Source: Niastella sp. (lineage in GTDB: Bacteria > Bacteroidota > Bacteroidia > Chitinophagales > Chitinophagaceae). From it: a DNA stretch of 64,000 nucleotides. Below the pieces are notes generated by a model. That model made no database searches. It was not told the origin of the DNA and saw only the letters and a program-made list of their open reading frames with translations. The translations under genes and the position numbers were made by a program. Below, in pieces: positions 61,179-64,000 of the stretch. Every line of letters starts with the position of its first letter. The first letter of the stretch is position 1. The stretch lies in contig JAGIBF010000019.1 of assembly GCA_017744515.1 (NCBI GenBank), positions 26,677-90,676 on the forward strand, in the 5' to 3' direction.

Positions 61179-63302
61179 TCACGATTGCGGGGGTTCGGGA
61201 ACTTTTTCCGTTACCACAGTCAGGTCGCCAAGATCGACAGTGATCGGCATCAGGCCCAGTTGCACCACAGCCTTGCGGCCACGGATCTCCTTCACCTCCC
61301 CTACCTGATGGTTCTTCTTCATCAGCACTTTATTGCCAACGACGATCTCACCACCCACTTCATCATATTTGGAGCCGATCTTCTTCTTGACCTTTTCAGT
61401 TACCTGCTTTTGATTCTGACCAAACAACAAAGCATGCAATTGCTTCATGAGGTCACGCTTATCCTCCTGGCTGCCGGCTTTGCGCCAGTCCAGCACGATC
61501 TGCTTCAGCTTACGCTCCGTATCCCGCAGGTAAGCAATACGGTCTTCCGTCACCTTGTTCTGGTGCTTCAGCAATTCCACCTGCTGATGATGACGCTCTT
61601 TATCGATCAGCGCTTCCATGTCCTTCCGCATCCGTTCATTTTCCTTCAGCAGCTTCTGCAGTTCCTTCTCCTTGATCTCGATCTCGCGCAGATCCTGCTC
61701 GGTACGGTTCAGCAACCTATCGAGTTTGAAATGATCCTCATCCACCAGTTGCCTTGCCCGTTTGATAAGTGCCGGAGGCAGACCAATACGTTCCGCAATG
61801 GAAAAAGTATAAGAACTACCCGGCTTGCCGATGATCAGCTTGTACATGGGCAGCAGGTTCTTTTCATCGAACGCCATAGCACCGTTGATAATGCCCGGCG
61901 TTTTGTTGGCCATTACCTTCAGGTTGAGGTAGTGCGTGGTCACGATACCCATAGAATGTTTACGCACCATTTCTTCGAGGATCACTTCCGCAAAAGCACC
62001 GCCGAGGTTGGGATCACTACCACTACCCAGCTCATCGATGAAGAAAAGAGTTTTACCATTCGCCACCTCCATGAAGTGCTTCATGTTCTTCAGGTGCGAG
62101 CTATACGTACTCAACTCAAACTCCAGGCTCTGCGTATCACCAATATGGATCATGATCTGCTTGAAAATGCCAAACTGCGAAGTAGGATGCACCGGCACCA
62201 GCAGACCACTTTGGATCATCAGTTGCAGCAAGCCCACCGTTTTCAGGGTAACCGTTTTACCACCGGCATTGGGACCGGAGATAACCAGGATGCGATTCTT
62301 CTCATCGAGCGTTACCTGCACGGGGATAGTCGGTTTCTGCGAACGCTTGTTGTACAAGTACAACAAGGGGTGGTAGGCCTGTACGAGATGCACATGCGCC
62401 TTATCACTCAGAATGGGCAGATTTCCGTTAACATCCACCGCCAGTTTGGCCTTGGCGCGGATAAAGTCATATTCGCCTAAAATATCATAATACGTTTTCA
62501 GCAGGGGCGCATACATCGCCAGCCGGGCCGTCAGCTCCCGCAGAATCCGGTACACTTCCCGGCTCTCCTCATTCTCCAGGGAGAATATATCGTTGTTGAG
62601 TTCGATAGTTTCCTCCGGTTCTATGAACGCCGTCTTGCGGGTATCACTTTCCCCATGCAGAATGCCCTTTACCTGTCTTTTCTGCTCCGCATACACCGCC
62701 ACTACCCGGCGGCCATTGAGGAATGCCTCTTCAATATCAGCTGCATGGCCGGCTTTCACCAGCTTTTGCACGATACGGTCGAACAGGCGACGCAATTCAT
62801 TCCGACGTTTGAACAGGCTCATCCGGATGCGCGACAGCTCTTCGGAAGCATTGTCCCGCACTTTACCCCCTTCATCGAGTACCTCATCGATCAATTCCAG
62901 GATGGCTTTTTCGTAATACGTCTCCGCCACCACTTTGGCCAGCGCCGGATAGGCCGTTCTGCGATCGGTATCGAACCAGCGGAAGATGCTTTGCAGGCTT
63001 TCCGCCAGTTTTCGTACCAGCATCAGCTGCTCTTCAGACAATACCGCCCCGGGAATGCCGATAAGCTTTAGCTCTTTGGCAATATTCAAAGTATAGTCGT
63101 TGGGGAAATACTGGCCATTTTGGACCAGCAGCTTGTACTCATGCGTTTGCTGCAATTCCAGGTCGATGTATTCCTTGCGGGTGTGAATCCTTAATTCTTT
63201 GGCTTTTTCTTTGGCATACAGTGTCTTACAGTGCTCTTCCAATAAAGTCTTCACCTTTTCGAACTCCAGTTGCACCAATGCCGACTCGGGAAAAAATTTC
63301 AT
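61179..63302 (-). CDS. MutS2-type DNA mismatch/recombination ATPase lacking the Smr domain
   Basis: This is a 707-residue protein with a MutS core (FFIDELGSGSDPNLGGAFAE Walker B region, Walker A in ISGPNAGGKTVTLKTVGLL) and the MutS2-type N-terminal clamp and lever (FPESALVQLEFEKVKTLLEE, RRNELRRLFDRIVQKLVKAG). A long coiled coil follows (TEQDLREIEIKEKELQKLLK). The C-terminus ends in a small beta domain (GNKVLMKKNHQVGEVKEIRG) with no Smr nuclease LDLRG motif. MutS2 proteins suppress homologous recombination or rescue collided ribosomes; without Smr the nuclease role must be absent or supplied in trans. A good minus-strand promoter lies upstream. Confidence 0.92.
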   Translation of the reverse strand: MKFFPESALVQLEFEKVKTLLEEHCKTLYAKEKAKELRIHTRKEYIDLELQQTHEYKLLVQNGQYFPNDYTLNIAKELKLIGIPGAVLSEEQLMLVRKLAESLQSIFRWFDTDRRTAYPALAKVVAETYYEKAILELIDEVLDEGGKVRDNASEELSRIRMSLFKRRNELRRLFDRIVQKLVKAGHAADIEEAFLNGRRVVAVYAEQKRQVKGILHGESDTRKTAFIEPEETIELNNDIFSLENEESREVYRILRELTARLAMYAPLLKTYYDILGEYDFIRAKAKLAVDVNGNLPILSDKAHVHLVQAYHPLLYLYNKRSQKPTIPVQVTLDEKNRILVISGPNAGGKTVTLKTVGLLQLMIQSGLLVPVHPTSQFGIFKQIMIHIGDTQSLEFELSTYSSHLKNMKHFMEVANGKTLFFIDELGSGSDPNLGGAFAEVILEEMVRKHSMGIVTTHYLNLKVMANKTPGIINGAMAFDEKNLLPMYKLIIGKPGSSYTFSIAERIGLPPALIKRARQLVDEDHFKLDRLLNRTEQDLREIEIKEKELQKLLKENERMRKDMEALIDKERHHQQVELLKHQNKVTEDRIAYLRDTERKLKQIVLDWRKAGSQEDKRDLMKQLHALLFGQNQKQVTEKVKKKIGSKYDEVGGEIVVGNKVLMKKNHQVGEVKEIRGRKAVVQLGLMPITVDLGDLTVVTEKVPEPPQS

Positions 63303-63341
63303 AAACGATTATCGCTGATATCCTCTTATTTTTATGAGGTG

Positions 63342-63372
63342 CAAAGGTACGAAATTCGGTCCCGGGTTACAA
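63342..63372 (-). promoter_or_regulatory. mutS2-type gene promoter
   Basis: On the minus strand TTG (63370-63372), a 20-nt spacer and TACCTTTG (63342-63349) match the Bacteroidota -33/-7 consensus, about 40 nt before the start codon. Confidence 0.65.
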
Positions 63373-63520
63373 TTCCGGGTTTCGGCACCCCAAAACTGTT
63401 AACTGAATGGTAAAAGCAGCCTTCACTCAGCCGGGCTGCAAACCTATGATAGCCATTTCTCGTTTATAGAGAATAGCAAATCCAATATCTCCCATGGCTG
63501 ATCTCACTAAATCACGCAGT

Positions 63521-64000
63521 ATGAAATTGATGTTTACAACGTTGGTTATTTCGGTAGCAACCCTGCTATCCTGTTCATTAAGGGAAAATCCTCAAAAATA
63601 TATGACAAGCAGTTTAACCGCTCCCACTACCACGGAAGAAACGGCGCTCAAAACAGACACCGCTACCTTTGGCACCGGTTGTTTCTGGTGCACAGAGGCC
63701 CTTTTCCAGCAGTTGGACGGTGTGTTGAAAGTAACCTCCGGCTATACCGGCGGGCATGTTAAAAACCCTACCTATAAAGAAGTATGTGAAGGCACTACCG
63801 GCCATGCCGAGGCAGTGGAAATTGTGTACGATCCTGAAAAGATCACCTTCGATGAATTACTCGAGGCATTCTGGCAGGCACATGACCCCACCACCCTCAA
63901 CAGGCAGGGCAACGATGTAGGAACGCAATACCGCAGTGCTATCTTTTACCATAACGCTGAGCAAAAGGCAAAAGCAGAAAAGTACAAAGCAGAGCTGGAT
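63521..64000 (+). CDS. msrA: Peptide-methionine (S)-S-oxide reductase, lipoprotein form (3' partial)
   Basis: The frame runs off the right edge after 160 codons. The ATG at 63521 gives a lipoprotein signal ([20 protein letters not shown], lipid Cys18); 63494 is in frame too. The MsrA active site [17 protein letters not shown] with the nucleophilic Cys lies near residue 54, followed by [36 protein letters not shown] and [12 protein letters not shown]. The enzyme reduces methionine-S-sulfoxide in proteins. The lipid anchor places this copy in the periplasm or outer membrane, where it repairs oxidised envelope proteins. A C-terminal MsrB fusion cannot be excluded because the end is cut. Confidence 0.93.
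   Translation, partial: MKLMFTTLVISVATLLSCSLRENPQKYMTSSLTAPTTTEETALKTDTATFGTGCFWCTEALFQQLDGVLKVTSGYTGGHVKNPTYKEVCEGTTGHAEAVEIVYDPEKITFDELLEAFWQAHDPTTLNRQGNDVGTQYRSAIFYHNAEQKAKAEKYKAELD

Overview
The window is a 64-kb stretch of a Bacteroidota chromosome, most likely Chitinophagaceae (Chitinophaga/Niastella-like). The support is a SusC/SusD nutrient-uptake pair, many lipoproteins with short N-terminal signals, proteins ending in T9SS-type sorting domains, one-component and propeller-sensor regulators, and promoter -7 elements of the form TAnnTTTG, which is characteristic of this phylum. No rRNA, tRNA, insertion sequence, prophage or CRISPR array was recognised. Both edges cut a gene: a TPR protein on the left and an MsrA lipoprotein on the right.

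Layout. 1-8.3 kb: a TPR protein, surface or secreted proteins (a lipoprotein pair, a T9SS-tailed beta protein and a parallel beta-helix protein), an AraC regulator and a DUF983 membrane protein. 8.4-21.2 kb: housekeeping genes (Prc protease, glucokinase, GYF-domain membrane protein, saccharopine dehydrogenase-like enzyme, sirtuin, EVE protein, DinB/YfiT enzyme, ABC ATPase) and a tandem pair of exported ferritin-like proteins. 21.3-29.9 kb: a T9SS protein, a secreted lipase, a very large propeller sensor whose kinase half looks degenerate, a VOC protein, a DUF1801 protein with a histone-H1-like tail, and a GNAT enzyme. 29.9-43.9 kb: a polysaccharide-utilisation locus, all on the minus strand. 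In transcription order it has a membrane-spanning SARP/BTAD regulator with a LamG plus Kelch sensor half, a GH92 alpha-mannosidase, SusC, SusD, a DUF3823 lipoprotein and two paralogous GH71/99-like hydrolases. The enzyme set points to an alpha-mannoside-rich glycan. 44-54.5 kb: cytidine deaminase, signal peptidase I, a MerR/B12-type regulator, a serA-AAA ATPase-TPR membrane protein operon, a class C beta-lactamase-like lipoprotein and the NAD(P)HX repair enzyme. 54.5-64 kb: a cell-surface coiled-coil protein, an MqsR-like toxin with a Panacea-domain antitoxin, a sigma factor with an anti-sigma-like TPR partner, a lipoprotein, a CBS protein, a two-domain VOC protein, a Smr-less MutS2 and MsrA.

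The most interesting items are the PUL with its unusual transmembrane SARP regulator and a 14-bp palindrome next to the GH92 promoter, and the MqsR/YgiT-Panacea toxin-antitoxin module with an inverted repeat abutting its promoter. Next come a serA-linked TPR-AAA ATPase coupled to a TPR membrane protein, and the propeller sensor with an apparently dead kinase. The intergenic regions hold several unrelated families of short self-complementary repeats. One 15-nt core, CTGAGCTTGTCGAAG, occurs exactly four times, and two hairpins 42 kb apart share loop and mismatches. Functions are inferred from reading the sequence; no database search was run.
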